From assembly GCF_000585215.1 (NCBI RefSeq), contig NZ_AONC01000071.1, forward strand, positions 1-47,736: a stretch of DNA of 47,736 nt, read 5' to 3'. This document shows, piece by piece, positions 9,682 to 18,932 of the stretch (its first letter is position 1; each line of letters starts with the position of its first letter). The stretch is from Imhoffiella purpurea (GTDB taxonomy: Bacteria > Pseudomonadota > Gammaproteobacteria > Chromatiales > Chromatiaceae). The notes under the pieces were generated by a model. The model was given only the letters and a program-made list of their open reading frames with translations, made no database searches and was not told the DNA's origin. A program made the position numbers and the translations under genes.

Positions 9682-11970
9682 TCAGTCCAGTGGGGCGAGC
9701 CATTTGGAGAGGGTGGCCTGCATCCGGTCCGGGTCGACGGGCTTGGAGACGAAATCGTCCATTCCTGCCTCCTCGCAGAGATGACGGTCCTCATCGAAGG
9801 CATTGGCGGTCATGGCGATGATGGGGGTTCGGACCCCGAGCCCGCGGATGCGGCGCGTCGCCTCCAGACCGTCCATCACCGGCATCTGCATGTCCATGAG
9901 GACGAGATCGAAGCGCTCGCGCTCGACCAGTTCGACGGCCTCGCCCCCATGGCCGGCGAGGGTAACGCTCGCCCCCAGGTGGTGCAGCAGCTCGGACGCC
10001 ACCACCTGGTTGATCTCGTTGTCTTCGACGACCAGGATACGAGCTCCGGCGCGCATTCCTGTCGGTGCATGAGCGGACGGCTGATCCAGCTGCGGGGCCG
10101 CGGTCTCCAGCGTCAGGGTGAACCAGAAGCAGCTCCCCTGCCCCAGGACGCTGCCGACGCCCGCATCGCCGCCCATGAGCTCGACGAGCCGCTTCGAGAT
10201 CGCCAGGCCCAATCCGGTGCCTCCGTACTTGCGCGTGGTCGAATTCTCGGCCTGCTCGAAGGCCACGAAGATCCGCTCGAGCGCCTCCTCGGCGATGCCG
10301 ATCCCGGTGTCCTCGACCTCGAACCGGAGCTGAAACCGATCGCCGACGGACGCCTCGAGCCTGACGCGCAGGAGGATGCGACCCCGCTCGGTGAAGCGGA
10401 CCGCATTGCCGATAAAATTGATCAGGACCTGACTGATCCGCAGGGCATCGCCGAGGAACTCAAGGTCGTAGAGATCGGGATCCACCTCATGGAGCAGCGC
10501 CACCTCGCCGTCCCGAACCCGCTCGGCCATCATGCTGCAGGTCTCTTCGACGAGGGTGGCCACGCTCAAGGGCGCCCGCTCGATCCGGACCTGACCGGCC
10601 TCGATCTTGGAGAAGTCGAGTATGTCGTTGATGACCCGGAGCAGATGCGTGGCCGCATTCATGATTTTCCCGATCTTGTCTTGCTGATTCGGGGTCAATG
10701 GCTCCGTGCGCAGCAGATAGGCGAACCCCATGATGGCGTTCATCGGTGTGCGGATCTCGTGCGACATATTGGCGAGAAAGGCGCTCTTGGCCCGATTGGC
10801 GCTCTCCGCCTGCTCCTTGGCGATCCTCAGATCGTGGGTTTGGGCCTCGACCAGGGCCGCGAGGTTGTCGCGATGGGATTTCAGCTCCTCGGCGGTCTGC
10901 GCCAGCCTGATCTGATTGTCGCGCAGATCCTGTTCGCGCTGCTTGATGGCCGAGATGTTGGCCGCGACCAGGATGGCACCCTCCAGCTTTCCGGAGACGC
11001 CGTGCAGAAGACTGGCGTTGACCAGATAGGGCACCTCCCGAACCCCGGCCTCGCCCCGCTCGGCGCGGGCATGACGGAATCCGAGCTCGGCACGCAGATG
11101 TCCGCCATGGGCACGAATGACATCGAGCAGTCGCGGTCCCCTGCTCCCCTCGGGCAGGAGATCCTTCAATGCCTGTCTGCCGTCGGGACCGAGACGCTCC
11201 TCGAGAAAGGTTCCGAGCGTCTCCGCGGGCGAATAGCCCAGTTCCTTTTGCAACAGCCGATTGACCTTGGTAATGCGTCCCTTGTCGTCCATTAGGACGA
11301 AGATCTCGTCCATGGTATCGATGGCCCGTTCCATGGTCCCGTTGAGCTGGGACATCTCCTGGGAGCGTCTCCCGAGCTCGTCCTGCTGATGCTCGTATTC
11401 GCCGATCATCAGATCCAGGGCATCGGCGCTCTTGAGCAGCTCGCTTTCCAGGGCCTCGTTGGCCTGGCGCAGGACCTGAAGCTCGTCGGCCAGTTCGACA
11501 TCGAGGTCGCTGGTCGCTGGCTGCAGCCAGCGCTCGCGGATGAGGCCGGTCGCCTCTCCGACCGCGGCGGCGAGCTCCAGTGACAGACCCGGCCGGAAGG
11601 TCTCGATGCGATCCACCTCGGCCACCAGACAAGCGATGTGCGGCAGTCTCGCCAGGCTCGTCCGCGCATTGGCCAGCAGATGCCCGATCCCGGCGCCATG
11701 CGCGCCGGCGATATCGGACTCGAACGGAATCGCATCAGAAGGGATCAGGCGCACCCGGCCCGGACGCTCGCCCTCCATCGCGTCGACCAGCAGCAGTTCC
11801 TCGCAATCCTCGAACAGATCGAGGACATGCAGATCCGGGCTGCCGCATTCATGGATCCCGACGTCCCGCGGCACCGCCGAGCGACGCAGCGCCATGGCCA
11901 CGGCCGGCCCGAAGGCGTCGTCGCCATGCAATGGATTGCCGAAGCAGAGAATGCGCAGCCGCTCAGACAC
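9682..11970 (-). CDS. Hydrogenase maturation protease domain fused to PAS hybrid histidine kinase
   Basis: A 762-residue soluble fusion. Residues 1-150 are a HycI/HupD-type [NiFe]-hydrogenase endopeptidase domain: [11 protein letters not shown] carries Asp18 at the position of the Ni-binding Glu16 of HybD, LVDAMEG gives Asp63, and His91 or His97 could be the third ligand. A coiled-coil linker (about 155-215), a PAS domain (about 215-345), a second coiled coil, HisKA with His404 ([10 protein letters not shown]), HATPase ([15 protein letters not shown]) and a receiver with Asp693 (LVLMDMQMP) follow. No membrane segment. It begins with GTG, overlapping the end of the hydrogenase large-subunit gene by 8 bases, so it belongs to that operon. 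It is most likely the kinase of an H2-sensing system in place of HoxJ/HupT. The protease domain may mature the large subunit or act as its docking site (inference). The output protein is not here. Confidence 0.9.
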   Translation of the reverse strand: MSERLRILCFGNPLHGDDAFGPAVAMALRRSAVPRDVGIHECGSPDLHVLDLFEDCEELLLVDAMEGERPGRVRLIPSDAIPFESDIAGAHGAGIGHLLANARTSLARLPHIACLVAEVDRIETFRPGLSLELAAAVGEATGLIRERWLQPATSDLDVELADELQVLRQANEALESELLKSADALDLMIGEYEHQQDELGRRSQEMSQLNGTMERAIDTMDEIFVLMDDKGRITKVNRLLQKELGYSPAETLGTFLEERLGPDGRQALKDLLPEGSRGPRLLDVIRAHGGHLRAELGFRHARAERGEAGVREVPYLVNASLLHGVSGKLEGAILVAANISAIKQREQDLRDNQIRLAQTAEELKSHRDNLAALVEAQTHDLRIAKEQAESANRAKSAFLANMSHEIRTPMNAIMGFAYLLRTEPLTPNQQDKIGKIMNAATHLLRVINDILDFSKIEAGQVRIERAPLSVATLVEETCSMMAERVRDGEVALLHEVDPDLYDLEFLGDALRISQVLINFIGNAVRFTERGRILLRVRLEASVGDRFQLRFEVEDTGIGIAEEALERIFVAFEQAENSTTRKYGGTGLGLAISKRLVELMGGDAGVGSVLGQGSCFWFTLTLETAAPQLDQPSAHAPTGMRAGARILVVEDNEINQVVASELLHHLGASVTLAGHGGEAVELVERERFDLVLMDMQMPVMDGLEATRRIRGLGVRTPIIAMTANAFDEDRHLCEEAGMDDFVSKPVDPDRMQATLSKWLAPLD

Positions 11971-13477
11971 AAGGATAGGTTTTCCTGGAGCGACCGATGA
12001 AATGCACCGTGCAGACCAGACAAGGGTCGTGCGAGCGGATGACGTGCCCGATCTGGACCGGGTCCTCGGGATCCTCCAGACGCAGCCCGATCAGACTGCG
12101 CTCCCAATGGCCCGGCTGGCCCGCGCTGTCGCGAGGCGAGGCGTTCCAGGCGGTCGGGGTGACGATCTGATAACCCTGGATCACGCCATTGCCGATGCGC
12201 AGCCAGTGCCCGAGCGCACCACGCGCCGCCTCGACCAGACCGCAGCCCTCCCCGTCCGGCCAGTCCTGGATGCCGGGGTCGACGAAGTGCGGCTCGTCCA
12301 TGCAGCGCTGCAGCGCGTCCAGCTCCTCGGCCATGGCCCGCACCGTCCAGGCCGCCCGGCGCAGCCGCGCGAACTGGCGCAGCCAGGTATTGTCGCCCTC
12401 GGCCGCGAGCAGATCCGTGATCAGGGGCTCGGCACCGATCCGCAGCTCGGCCAGGGGACCGGTTTGGGCCACCTTGTCGCCGTAGCGCGGCGCCTTGGCC
12501 CAGGTGTAGCGGCCCTGGCCGGACATATGATCCGGGATGGTCTCGCCCGACCAGGGATGACGTCCGCCGGGATAGGGCATGAACCAGCTGTGGCTGACAT
12601 GCTCGTTGATCCTCATCTGGTCGAGCGGCTCGACCCGGTCCGCGTCGCCATCGTAGAAGCCCGCCGGGAACCCGCCCCCATCGACCGGATCCGGTCTCAT
12701 GCCGAAGCTGATCAGGTGCGGCGTGCCCCGCCCCAGGGACTGGAGCCCGATCGAGCGCGAGAAGCGGCACAGCAGTCCCAGTCCGGCATCGCGATGCGCG
12801 GCGGAGGATTCCAGCCACTCGAAGAAGGCGGGGCCGCTGTCCAGCGCGAGCCAGGTATCCAGGTTATCGCCAAGCACGCTGCGTTCGAGCCAGGCGCGCG
12901 TCTCCGCCACCAGATAACGCGCATCGAGCAAGCGACCGGCGTTGGCGGGCAGCGTCACGCCCCCCGGCACCATGTAGCTGGAGTGCGGCCATTGGCCGCC
13001 GAAGATGGCGACGATGCGCAGGACCTTGCGGCTGGTCTCCAGACATCCCCGTGCCACGTCCCCCTGGAAGGGTGCGAAGGATCTCGCGGCATCATCGGCG
13101 AGCGGATGACCGGCATAGCTCGGATGGCAGAAATCCGGGGTGAAGAAGAGGAAGGTCTGACGCAGATCGCTCTGCAGATTCTCGGCCATCAGACAGAGAT
13201 CGCGGATGTGGGTGGCGTGCCGGGGTGGACGGATGCCGCCGATCCGCTCCAGCGCGCGCACCGTCGCATAGAGATGGGCCGTGCCGCAGATCCCGCAGAC
13301 GCGAGGCGTGATCACCAGCGCGTCGCGCGGGGCGCGGCCGATGAGGATCTGCTCGAAGCCCCGATAGAGCGTGCCGATGCAGCGGGCGTCGACGATGACA
13401 TCGTCCTCCAGATCGACCTGGATCTCCAGATCGCCCTCGACCCGATTCAGATCGATCTCGACGGTGCGGCGCGCCAT
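11963..13477 (-). CDS. [NiFe] hydrogenase large subunit, cytosolic sensory type (HoxC/HupV-like)
   Basis: A 504-residue catalytic subunit. The two Ni-binding Cys pairs are intact: [10 protein letters not shown] (Cys61, Cys64, His68) and DPCLVCTVH (Cys486, Cys489, His492). Length and sequence style match the regulatory HoxC/HupV group rather than uptake or bidirectional enzymes. Known regulatory hydrogenases are described as lacking the C-terminal peptide that maturation proteases remove. Here 12 residues ([12 protein letters not shown]) follow His492, so a short cleavable tail is possible. It starts 3 bases after the small-subunit stop, and its end overlaps the protease-kinase fusion gene. 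Together with the signal-less small subunit this points to a soluble H2 sensor (inference), possibly with low turnover. Confidence 0.88.
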   Translation of the reverse strand: MARRTVEIDLNRVEGDLEIQVDLEDDVIVDARCIGTLYRGFEQILIGRAPRDALVITPRVCGICGTAHLYATVRALERIGGIRPPRHATHIRDLCLMAENLQSDLRQTFLFFTPDFCHPSYAGHPLADDAARSFAPFQGDVARGCLETSRKVLRIVAIFGGQWPHSSYMVPGGVTLPANAGRLLDARYLVAETRAWLERSVLGDNLDTWLALDSGPAFFEWLESSAAHRDAGLGLLCRFSRSIGLQSLGRGTPHLISFGMRPDPVDGGGFPAGFYDGDADRVEPLDQMRINEHVSHSWFMPYPGGRHPWSGETIPDHMSGQGRYTWAKAPRYGDKVAQTGPLAELRIGAEPLITDLLAAEGDNTWLRQFARLRRAAWTVRAMAEELDALQRCMDEPHFVDPGIQDWPDGEGCGLVEAARGALGHWLRIGNGVIQGYQIVTPTAWNASPRDSAGQPGHWERSLIGLRLEDPEDPVQIGHVIRSHDPCLVCTVHFIGRSRKTYPCV

Positions 13478-13480
13478 GAC

Positions 13481-14413
13481 TCAGGGCTCCATGTCGCGGT
13501 TGAGGATGCGCTCGGGTGCCGCCGCCTTGGCCAGGTTCTTGTAGGCCATGTACTTGGCGCGCGAGACCCCGAGCGGAAGCCGCTTGGGCACGGCGCCGAT
13601 CTTGGGCGTGACGAAGAGATCCCGGTCCGGCGGGAACATGGGCGAGGTACAGCCCAGACAGGGTACGCCGGCCCGCGTCTTGCTGCTGCGCCCGTTCCAC
13701 AAGGCGGCGTTGCAGATCCCCGGGGTCATGGGTCCCTGGCACCCGAGGGCGAAGAAGAGACAGCCGCGCCCGCCGAGCACCTCGTCCTCGGCATCGTATT
13801 CGTGGTATTCGTTGCGGGTACAGCCCTGATGGATGAGGGTGGAGAAAAAGGCGGCCGGACGATTGAAGCCGTCCAGATCGATCGGTACGCCGGCCGCGAC
13901 CATGGCCAGCACCTTGGTCATGACGTCCGGATGGGCCGGACATCCGGAGACGTTGATCACCGGCTGCCCGGCGCCTCCGCGCCATGCCTCCCCCAGGAGA
14001 CCGCCGGGCCTGGTCTGCATGAATTGCAGACCGGTGCAGTCGGTCGGGTTCGGGGTCGCGGCATGGACCCCTCCGAAGGCGGCACAGGTACCCATGGCGA
14101 TCACATGCCCGGCGATCGAGGCGAGCTGGCGCACGATGTCGATCTTGGGACGCGACCTCCAGGTATCGAAGAGACCCGAGCCACTGGGCCCCGTCATGAG
14201 ACTGCCCTCGATACAGAGGATATCGAGCGGCTCTCGGCCCAAAAGCAGTGCATCCAAAACCGCGCCGAAGCGCCGTTCCGACGTCAGCGAGGGATGCCAC
14301 AGCAGACGTGGACGGCCCTGATCCAGCAGGGACTCGAGGCTCGGCTGCTCCGCGCACAGGAGCGCCATCGAATCGCCGCTGCAGGCACCCGTTTGCATCC
14401 AGACCAGATTCAT
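13481..14413 (-). CDS. [NiFe] hydrogenase small subunit, cytosolic sensory type (HoxB/HupU-like)
   Basis: A 310-residue iron-sulfur subunit with no Tat signal: it begins directly at MNLVWMQTG, as HoxB/HupU do. Expected cluster ligands are present: Cys110 and Cys158 (proximal), His195, Cys198, Cys218 and Cys225 (distal), and Cys234, Cys252 and Cys255 (medial). The N-terminal proximal motif is Cys11-Ser-Gly-Asp14, where relatives have CxxC, so the proximal [4Fe-4S] cluster would be bound by three Cys and one Asp. Such 3Cys/1Asp ligation is known from some O2-tolerant (group 1h) enzymes. ATG 14413 is chosen because a GGAGG lies 7 bases upstream. A frame extension to 14455 adds 14 residues with no good site. 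First gene of the H2-sensor operon. Confidence 0.88.
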   Translation of the reverse strand: MNLVWMQTGACSGDSMALLCAEQPSLESLLDQGRPRLLWHPSLTSERRFGAVLDALLLGREPLDILCIEGSLMTGPSGSGLFDTWRSRPKIDIVRQLASIAGHVIAMGTCAAFGGVHAATPNPTDCTGLQFMQTRPGGLLGEAWRGGAGQPVINVSGCPAHPDVMTKVLAMVAAGVPIDLDGFNRPAAFFSTLIHQGCTRNEYHEYDAEDEVLGGRGCLFFALGCQGPMTPGICNAALWNGRSSKTRAGVPCLGCTSPMFPPDRDLFVTPKIGAVPKRLPLGVSRAKYMAYKNLAKAAAPERILNRDMEP

Positions 14414-14420
14414 CGTCCAA

Positions 14421-14425
14421 CCTCC
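14421..14425 (-). promoter_or_regulatory. Ribosome binding site of the hydrogenase small subunit
   Basis: GGAGG on the minus strand, 7 bases before ATG 14413. It decides the start and confirms the absence of an N-terminal signal peptide. Confidence 0.7.
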
Positions 14426-14490
14426 GGGGGATTTGGATCGGGATACAGCCAGCATAGATCAATGTACGGATTCGGCCCCCGAGCGATTCG

Positions 14491-14557
14491 GCGTCCGATT
14501 CCGGACGCATCATGATGGAGAACCGATGCGCGACGATGCGTCCTGGTTCTCAGAACC
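14491..14557. promoter_or_regulatory. Nested inverted repeats in the hydrogenase/chemoreceptor control region
   Basis: Three perfect inverted repeats overlap here: GCGTCCG (14491-14497) with CGGACGC (14502-14508), GGACGCATC (14503-14511) with GATGCGTCC (14535-14543), and GGTTCT-C-AGAACC (14545-14557). GAGAACC at 14518-14524 can also pair with GGTTCTC at 14545-14551. They lie 78-144 bases upstream of the sensor-hydrogenase start, a position suited to regulator binding or a structured leader. No regulator family can be assigned. Confidence 0.4.
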
Positions 14558-14926
14558 AAGCGGCACAATCAAAGACTCTTCAACGACCGAAAGGCTAGAA
14601 CGACCGAAAGGCTAGCGCTCGGCACCAACCGAGCGACGAGGATCCGGCGACCTCGTATTTCATTGACGCACGACGAAAGTTGCGCGCAGTGGTGTTGCGA
14701 ACGCGCGATGCATCCACATATCGTGATGCCATATAGCACAATACGGACGATGGATGCCTGAGCCTGGAAGATCGGGACCGAATTGTGACATAAGGCGCAT
14801 AGGATGCCGTCGATCATCCACCCACGAGGATCGGCGGCAAGCTGGAGATTCTGAGCGGGCATGAGCATCCAGGCTGTATCGGAATGACGTCATGCGGATG
14901 GAAATTCGATTCGAGTCTGGTGCAAT
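14558..14926. other. Non-coding stretch between sensor-hydrogenase operon and chemoreceptor
   Basis: About 370 bases upstream of the chemoreceptor with no convincing gene. It begins with a perfect tandem copy of a 17-base unit (14582-14598 and 14599-14615) and is less GC-rich than its surroundings. It should hold the chemoreceptor promoter and part of the hydrogenase operon promoter. I cannot identify boxes with confidence. Confidence 0.5.
14582..14615. repeat. 17-bp tandem duplication
   Basis: Two exact adjacent copies of AACGACCGAAAGGCTAG (14582-14598 and 14599-14615) in the intergenic region between the hydrogenase operon and the chemoreceptor. Confidence 0.85.
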
Positions 14927-16615
14927 GTGGTGAACGCTATGGGATTTTGGTCGATCGGCGCCCTTGTCGGCGTCCTCTCTGGCTTGAGTGGAATGCTCTC
15001 GACGACTCTGTTCGGTGATCGTTCGATCCTGGCCGCCGCCTCGCACGCGATGATGGGCCTGGCGATCGCCGTCATCACGGCGATACTCCTCAGGCAGACC
15101 CTGGGCCGCGCGCTCGCCGACCTGGAATCCACCATGTTGCGCATGCTTGGCGACGGGGATCTGTCCCGCCGCGCGCACCTGGCCAAGGGTCCGGTCCAAG
15201 GCGCGGCGACGGGCTTCAACCGTCTCATCGAGAGCTTCCAGGGCATCATCGGCAAGGTGATCTTCGATGCCGAACGGGTCGCGGCGACCGCCGATGTACT
15301 GGCCAGGCACGCGAGCACCGTCGCCGACGGATCCAACGCGCAGCGCGAGACCTCGGTCAGTCTGGTCGAGCGACTGGAACGCATGACCGCCGGGGTGAAC
15401 AGTGCCGCCGAGCACGCCACCCGGACCGCCGAGAACGCCCAGGACGCGCGTGACCTCTCCCAAGAAGGGGCGCGCACGGTCGCCAACGCCTCGGACGAGA
15501 TCGAGCGCATCGCGCGCTCGGTCGAGTCCTCCGCGCAGACGGTCGCCGCGCTCGGCGAGCGCTCCCAGGCGATCGGCGGAATCGTCAACGTCATCCGCGA
15601 GATCGCCGACCAGACCAGCCTGCTCGCCCTGAACGCGGCGATCGAGGCGGCGCGCGCAGGCGAGCAGGGCCGCGGATTCGCCGTGGTCGCGGACGAGGTC
15701 CGCAATCTCGCCGAGCGCACCTCGACCTCGACCAGCGAGATCGCCACCATGATCTCTAACATCCAGCAGGAGACCCAGGCGGCGATCGGCGCGATCCGCC
15801 GCGACAGCGAGCAGGCCCACGCGGGCGCCGAGCTCGCGCGCCAGGCGGCCGCGTCGCTCGAACGCATCAACCAGGGCGCCCAGGAGACCATGGAGCGGGT
15901 CGACGAGATCGCGACCCTGATCGCCGAGCAGGGCCGGGAGAGCGAACAGGTGGTCGGACACGTCCACGAGATCATGTCCATGATCGAGACCAATACCGCC
16001 GGTGCCTCCGAGACCCTGCGGGAGGCGCAGGAGCTGGAGAGCCTGGCGGTCAACATCGACGAGATCAGCACGGTCTTCAAGCTCGGCAGCGCCGGCACCG
16101 AGGCCATCGGCCTCCACAAGCGGATGCCCGAGATCGTCCAGCGCGCCGCCGGCGAGCTCGGACGGGCGCTGGAAGCGGCACTGGACAAGGGCGAGCTGGA
16201 CGAGAAGCGGCTCTTCGAGTCGCGCTACGAGCCCATCCCCAACACCAGGCCGCAGAAATACACGACCGGATTCGACGGCCTGACCGACCGGCTCTTCCCG
16301 CCGATCCAGGAGCCGATCCTCGAACGCAACCCGCAGCTGGTCTATGTCATCGGCTGCGATCTCAAGGGCTACGTCCCCACCCACAACCGGCGCTTCTCGC
16401 AGCCGCTCACGGGCGATCCGGACATCGATCTGCTCGCCAACCGGACCAAGCGCATCTTCGAGGATACGGTCGGGCGCCGCTGCGGCGCGCACGAGCTGTC
16501 GTTCCTGATCCAGACCTATCGCCGGGACACGGGCGAGATCGTCCACGACATCTCGGCTCCGGTCTACGTCCGGGGACGTCACTGGGGCGGGTGCCGCATC
16601 GGCTATCGCGCCTGA
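14927..16615 (+). CDS. Methyl-accepting chemotaxis protein with C-terminal Cache-like sensor domain
   Basis: A 562-residue chemoreceptor. Two N-terminal helices (about 6-24 and 34-56) enclose only a ten-residue loop, so there is no periplasmic ligand-binding domain. A HAMP-like stretch (about 57-110) leads into the signalling coiled coil, whose hairpin tip is [20 protein letters not shown] (about 225-245). The last about 130 residues form a separate domain with [20 protein letters not shown] and [10 protein letters not shown], ending [14 protein letters not shown] recognise this as a C-terminal Cache-like module of certain proteobacterial receptors, so sensing is probably cytosolic. It is divergent from the H2-sensor operon. 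The start is uncertain (GTG 14927 or 14930, ATG 14939). Its 3' end overlaps the end of pqiC tail-to-tail by 13 bases. Confidence 0.85.
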   Translation: MVNAMGFWSIGALVGVLSGLSGMLSTTLFGDRSILAAASHAMMGLAIAVITAILLRQTLGRALADLESTMLRMLGDGDLSRRAHLAKGPVQGAATGFNRLIESFQGIIGKVIFDAERVAATADVLARHASTVADGSNAQRETSVSLVERLERMTAGVNSAAEHATRTAENAQDARDLSQEGARTVANASDEIERIARSVESSAQTVAALGERSQAIGGIVNVIREIADQTSLLALNAAIEAARAGEQGRGFAVVADEVRNLAERTSTSTSEIATMISNIQQETQAAIGAIRRDSEQAHAGAELARQAAASLERINQGAQETMERVDEIATLIAEQGRESEQVVGHVHEIMSMIETNTAGASETLREAQELESLAVNIDEISTVFKLGSAGTEAIGLHKRMPEIVQRAAGELGRALEAALDKGELDEKRLFESRYEPIPNTRPQKYTTGFDGLTDRLFPPIQEPILERNPQLVYVIGCDLKGYVPTHNRRFSQPLTGDPDIDLLANRTKRIFEDTVGRRCGAHELSFLIQTYRRDTGEIVHDISAPVYVRGRHWGGCRIGYRA

Positions 16616-17250
16616 TCGGCGGACGCCGGATCCCCGAGCGCCTCGGCCGGCGGCGGCAGCGCGCTCAGCGCCCGCGCCACGTCGCGGCTGAAATCGGCCA
16701 GGACGCCGCTGAGCGCCTCGATCAGGGCGTCCCGATCGGTCTCCGCGCCGCTCCAGGGACGCGCGTATCGGTCCTCGCGCACCAGCAGTACCCGATCGCG
16801 AGCGGGCTCCAGCACCACCCAGCGCACCTTGAGCACGGCCTCTCCTCGCTCCGTGCCCTCGAATGCCAGAACCTCCGCGCCGACCCGGTAATCGAGCGGA
16901 TAGCGGATGTCGCTCGGCAGCACCAGGATGCGGCTGCTCCCGAGCAGCCTGCCCAGGTTCTCGCTCCAGACCCGCAGGAAATCGTCTTGCAGCGTCCCGC
17001 CCCAGCGGTGGTACTCGTCGATCATAAGCCGATTGCCGGTCTCGCGCGCCACGATCTGGGGGCGATCGAGGAAGACCGGAAAGGTGACCGGACCCAGCCC
17101 GACGCTCAACGCCTGCCACGAGCGCTCCGCCTCCCCGGCGGCGGGCGCCATGGGCGCCAGGGTATAGAAGCTCGACGGCGGGGTGCTCGCGCAGCCGAGC
17201 AGCATAGCGGCGACCGATAGTCCGATCGCTCCGGTGCGGATCCTGCTCAT
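16603..17250 (-). CDS. pqiC: PqiC-type lipoprotein (ABC-type transport auxiliary)
   Basis: A roughly 215-residue lipoprotein with lipobox LLGC (Cys20 from ATG 17250) followed by the PqiC/DUF330 domain, recognised from SFYTLAP near the mature N-terminus and the central RPQIV...DEYHRWGG region. PqiC sits in the outer membrane and completes the PqiABC tunnel that moves lipids between the two membranes. It is the third gene of pqiABC. The stop of pqiB overlaps a first ATG at 17259 (ATGA), but that ATG directly abuts GGGGAG. ATG 17250 has the same site at 9 bases, so it is preferred. Its end overlaps the convergent chemoreceptor gene by 13 bases. Confidence 0.85.
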   Translation of the reverse strand: MSRIRTGAIGLSVAAMLLGCASTPPSSFYTLAPMAPAAGEAERSWQALSVGLGPVTFPVFLDRPQIVARETGNRLMIDEYHRWGGTLQDDFLRVWSENLGRLLGSSRILVLPSDIRYPLDYRVGAEVLAFEGTERGEAVLKVRWVVLEPARDRVLLVREDRYARPWSGAETDRDALIEALSGVLADFSRDVARALSALPPPAEALGDPASADQAR

Positions 17251-17255
17251 CGATC

Positions 17256-18932
17256 TCATCTCCCCTTGCCCTTGAGCAGCGCCTCGGGATGGCGCTCCAG
17301 ATAATCGGCCAGCAGCCGAACCGCGCGCGCGGCGGACGAGACGTCCTGGAACATGCGCTGCAGATCCGCCTGGAAGGGCGAGCTCGTCGAGAGCATGGAG
17401 CCGGCCTTCTCGAGCGCCCGCGACCCCTCCTCCAGCGTCCTGGCGAGCTCCGGGGCGATGCTGTGGTTGAGCTGCTCGACCGTCCCGCGCACCTGTTCCA
17501 GGGTCGCGCGCAGCGCGCCCAGGGTCTGTTCGAGCTCGCCCGAGTTCAGTAGCGCGCTGGCGCCCGCCACCGTGGTGCCGAGGTCGCGTCCGATCCGATC
17601 GAGCGGAATGGCGTCGATCTTGTCGAGAATATGGGTGACCTTGGTGGTCAGCGCCTCGAGGGGCGTCGGGATGGTCGGAATCAGATCGTAATCGCCGTAG
17701 GTTCCCACGACCCCCGGCCCGGCGTCCGGATAGATGTCCAGATCCACGTAGAGACCGCCCGTCAGGAGACTCTCGAACTTGAGCTGGCCGCGCAGTCCGC
17801 TCGAGACCAGGCGCTCGATCAGGTTGACTCCCTCCAGCGAGGCGGCATCGCCGCGAATGGCGATCCGATCCGGCTCGACCTCGATCAGCACCGGAATCTG
17901 GAACTCGGAATCCTCGATGCTGTACTGCAGCTGGATGTCGAGCACCTTGCCGATGTCGATGCCCTTGAGCAGCACCGGGGCGCCGATGGCGAGCCCGCGC
18001 ACCGAGCCCTCGAAGAAGAGCAGATAGCGCTCCTTGCGCGAATAGGTCTTGGCATGCGCCGCCTCCCGGGTCGGATAGAGCGGAAAGGTCTCCGGCAGGG
18101 TCCGGCCGCCGTCGCCCGAATCGATGGTCTCCGGGGTATCGAACCCGATCCCGCCGACGACCACCGATAGCAGCGACTGGGTATCCAGGCTGAAGCCGCT
18201 GCCCGACATGGAGAAATCGATCCCGCTGGCGTTCCAGAACCGCGTATTGCCGGACACCAGGGCATCATGGGGCGCGGACACGAAGACCTCGATGCTGACG
18301 GCCTGGCCGTCGTCATCCAGTGCGTAGCCGACCACCTGACCGACCTGGATCTGTCGGTAGTAGACGGGCGAGCCGATGTTGAGCGAGCCGAGCGTCGGCG
18401 AGCGCAGCACGAACTGCCGGCCCGGCTCGGCCGTGGTGAAGAGCGGCGGCTCCTCCAGCCCCTCGAAACGCCGCTGGTCACGCCCCTGATCGCCCGGATC
18501 CATTGCGATATAGGCCCCGGACAGGAGGGTGTCCAGTCCCGAGACCCCGCTGGCGCTGACCCTGGGACGTTCGACCCAGAAGCGGGTGTTCTCGCTCAGA
18601 TGCTCGGCGAAACCGTGCTTGAGCTCGGCGGTGACGAGCACGGTCTTGAGATCCGGGCCCACGTCGATCGCCGTGACCTGTCCGACCTCGACGTCCTTGA
18701 ACTTGACCTTGGTCTGTCCCGAGGACAGCCCGGAGGCGGTCTTGAACTCGATGACGACCGTGGGTCCACGCTCGCTCAGGGTCTTGAAGGCCAGCCAGCC
18801 GCCCACCACCACCGCGATCAGCGGAATCAGCCAGACCAGAGACAGGCGCGGGGCCGATTTGACCGCCGCCTCGGGCACGACACCCGTCTCACCCCCGCTC
18901 CCTTCGTTCGGACCTCCCGAGGTCTCAGACAT
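17256..18932 (-). CDS. pqiB: PqiB, MlaD/MCE-domain intermembrane transport protein
   Basis: A 558-residue protein with one N-terminal helix (about 28-47) followed by three MCE (MlaD) domains, each with the hydrophobic GLSxGQTKVKFKDVEVG-type core, and a long C-terminal helical stretch (about 430-550). In PqiB the MCE rings stack and the helices form a needle that spans the periplasm for lipid transfer. Length and domain number match the family. The ATG overlaps the end of pqiA by 8 bases, and the gene overlaps the first possible pqiC start, so the three are translated together. Confidence 0.92.
   Translation of the reverse strand: MSETSGGPNEGSGGETGVVPEAAVKSAPRLSLVWLIPLIAVVVGGWLAFKTLSERGPTVVIEFKTASGLSSGQTKVKFKDVEVGQVTAIDVGPDLKTVLVTAELKHGFAEHLSENTRFWVERPRVSASGVSGLDTLLSGAYIAMDPGDQGRDQRRFEGLEEPPLFTTAEPGRQFVLRSPTLGSLNIGSPVYYRQIQVGQVVGYALDDDGQAVSIEVFVSAPHDALVSGNTRFWNASGIDFSMSGSGFSLDTQSLLSVVVGGIGFDTPETIDSGDGGRTLPETFPLYPTREAAHAKTYSRKERYLLFFEGSVRGLAIGAPVLLKGIDIGKVLDIQLQYSIEDSEFQIPVLIEVEPDRIAIRGDAASLEGVNLIERLVSSGLRGQLKFESLLTGGLYVDLDIYPDAGPGVVGTYGDYDLIPTIPTPLEALTTKVTHILDKIDAIPLDRIGRDLGTTVAGASALLNSGELEQTLGALRATLEQVRGTVEQLNHSIAPELARTLEEGSRALEKAGSMLSTSSPFQADLQRMFQDVSSAARAVRLLADYLERHPEALLKGKGR

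Noticed and set aside
11540-14515. A 991-codon plus-strand frame opposite the hydrogenase operon.
   Set aside because: The minus strand encodes complete hydrogenase subunits with metal ligands; the plus frame has no recognisable content.
14569-14868. A 99-codon minus-strand frame between the hydrogenase operon and the chemoreceptor.
   Set aside because: Its C-terminus runs through the 17-bp tandem repeat, it has no good start signal, and its composition does not resemble a known protein.
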